Positions 4,743 to 5,378 of a stretch of DNA of 5,378 nt are shown here, piece after piece (the stretch's first letter is position 1; each line of letters opens with the position of its first letter). The notes beneath the pieces were generated by a model. It had not been told where the DNA came from and made no database searches. It worked only from the letters and a program-made list of their open reading frames with translations. Origin of the DNA: Candidatus Woesearchaeota archaeon (GTDB taxonomy: Archaea > Nanobdellota > Nanobdellia > Woesearchaeales > UBA525); the NCBI GenBank assembly GCA_018221165.1, contig JAAOYD010000008.1, positions 1 to 5,378 of the forward strand, written 5' to 3'. The position numbers were made by a program, and so were the translations under genes.

Positions 4743-5282
4743 ATGCATCCCTCAGCAGAATCTCAGGATATGGTCAGCGTCGGCGTCACTGCCGTCGTCG
4801 CGATACTTGCAGTCACCTTGATGGTAGTTAATCTCGTGCCCGGTTCTGCACCGCTTGATATACAATCACCTTCCGTTACGAGCGGTAAGGCCGTTGATTA
4901 TGGCACGACCTGCAGTCCTATAACTGTGCAGTTTGATTTCAAGTGGCTTGACTTCAATGCCGATGGCCGTTTGGACTACTATGATTATCAAGATGTATTA
5001 TCTGGTAAGGTTGATTGTAGCGAACGACGTTGTGACCTCACTGCGGATGGTTTGATTGATGACCAAGACCTTACTGCTTTCAATCTTCTCGTCGTGAACG
5101 TCTACGACTACGACAATGACGGTTCGTTGACGCGCGATGATCCACGCTTCCTTGCGGCAGTGTTGGCCGGCGATGCTGAATGTACGCGCAATTACGTCTG
5201 CGATCTTGATGGCGACGGTCTCGTCTGCGACGAAGACCTCGCTTTGTATACTTCCTTAGTGTACAATTACGATAACCCATAG
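4743..5282 (+). CDS. Membrane-anchored protein with four dockerin/EF-hand calcium loops
   Basis: The product has 179 residues. A single hydrophobic segment (about 11-32) near the N-terminus, with no preceding basic residue, should act as signal anchor or signal peptide and place the rest outside the cell. Four 12-residue EF-hand-type loops follow: 70-81 (D70, N72, D74, D78, D81), 98-109 (D98, D102, D106, D109), 122-133 (D122, D124, D126, T130, D133) and 154-165 (D154, D156, D158, D165; Cys162 at position 9). They form two dockerin-like pairs, each linked by a two-cysteine segment (C92/C97 and C147/C153) with parallel G..xC...CDL patterns, so the C-terminal part looks internally duplicated. 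With C57 and C162 there are six cysteines, so disulfides are possible. Dockerins bind cohesins, but no cohesin or enzyme domain is present; calcium-stabilised adhesion or scaffolding is inference. I chose the ATG because the TATA box and leader fit it. Confidence 0.85.
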   Translation: MHPSAESQDMVSVGVTAVVAILAVTLMVVNLVPGSAPLDIQSPSVTSGKAVDYGTTCSPITVQFDFKWLDFNADGRLDYYDYQDVLSGKVDCSERRCDLTADGLIDDQDLTAFNLLVVNVYDYDNDGSLTRDDPRFLAAVLAGDAECTRNYVCDLDGDGLVCDEDLALYTSLVYNYDNP

Positions 5283-5346
5283 TTGCGACAAAGGTATCCT
5301 CACTTGCGTTCGGGACCTTTGCTGCTTTAGAAGTTGCGACAAAGGT
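5281..5346 (+). repeat. 15-bp direct repeats with a shared complementary arm (possible RNA switch)
   Basis: AGTTGCGACAAAGGT occurs at 5281-5295, overlapping the dockerin-like stop codon, and at 5332-5346. Between them ACCTTTGCTGC (5315-5325) can pair with GCGACAAAGGT in either copy: ten of eleven positions including one G-U, with a single A/C mismatch. Hairpin A (5285-5325) has a 19-nt loop; hairpin B (5315-5346) has a 10-nt loop and covers the GGT of the next gene's Shine-Dalgarno. The two are mutually exclusive. Hairpin A could also act as a processing or termination structure for the upstream mRNA, though no T tract follows it. Confidence 0.6.
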
Positions 5347-5352
5347 GATAAA

Positions 5353-5378
5353 ATGGCGAAAAACGATCAATTATACAC
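5353..5378 (+). CDS. Start of a further gene, truncated by the right window edge
   Basis: An ATG at 5353 opens a frame reading MAKNDQLY and on out of the window. It is preceded by AAAGGTGATAAA, in which GGTGAT (5344-5349) is a strong match to the archaeal anti-Shine-Dalgarno, three bases before the ATG. This is the clearest ribosome binding site in the right half of the window. The gene is co-directional with the dockerin-like gene, 70 bp after its stop, and I see no convincing TATA box between them (CTTTAGAAG at 5325-5333 is weak). Too little protein is visible to name it. Confidence 0.6.

Noticed and set aside
1..5378. CRISPR array, insertion sequence or defence system
   Set aside because: No regularly spaced repeats, transposase, integrase or nuclease-like coding region is present; the repeats found are two-copy and local.

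Overview
The window is archaeal. It encodes ribosomal protein S17e and the chromatin protein Alba, which are archaeal markers, and a tRNA-Arg(UCG) gene with a bulge-helix-bulge intron. Most transcription units are preceded by a TTTATAAA-type TATA box 25-30 bp upstream of the expected transcript start, often leaving almost no leader. Small compact genes, a SpoIIM-family membrane protein and dockerin-like secreted repeats would fit a DPANN-type archaeon (for example Woesearchaeota/Pacearchaeota-like). That placement is inference, not read directly from the sequence.

Left part (1-2382): the C-terminal part of a HlyC/CorC-type protein (CBS pair plus CorC_HlyC domain) runs off the left edge. It converges on, and overlaps by 26 bp, a minus-strand two-gene operon: a six-helix DUF2238/YjdF-like membrane protein and an MFS transporter joined by an ATGA stop/start overlap.

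Centre (2383-3029): a 111-bp divergent promoter region with two identical 12-bp TATA-containing motifs separates that operon from a plus-strand rps17e-alba operon. A possible 90-aa orphan gene follows on the minus strand, ending on the same TTTAAA as alba.

Right part (3290-5378): an 11-bp inverted repeat, then the intron-containing tRNA-Arg. Its trailer holds two hairpins and a second copy of the last 16 bp of the tRNA region, displaced by exactly 75 bp. Next come a leaderless spoIIM-like gene and a membrane-anchored protein with four dockerin/EF-hand calcium loops and six cysteines, whose promoter carries a 20-bp palindrome. Last is the first nine codons of another gene, preceded by repeats that can form two mutually exclusive hairpins, one of which covers its Shine-Dalgarno sequence.

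The most interesting parts are the tRNA trailer duplication, the duplicated dockerin-like protein with its promoter palindrome, and the switch-like leader at the right edge. No CRISPR array, transposase or recognisable defence system is present.
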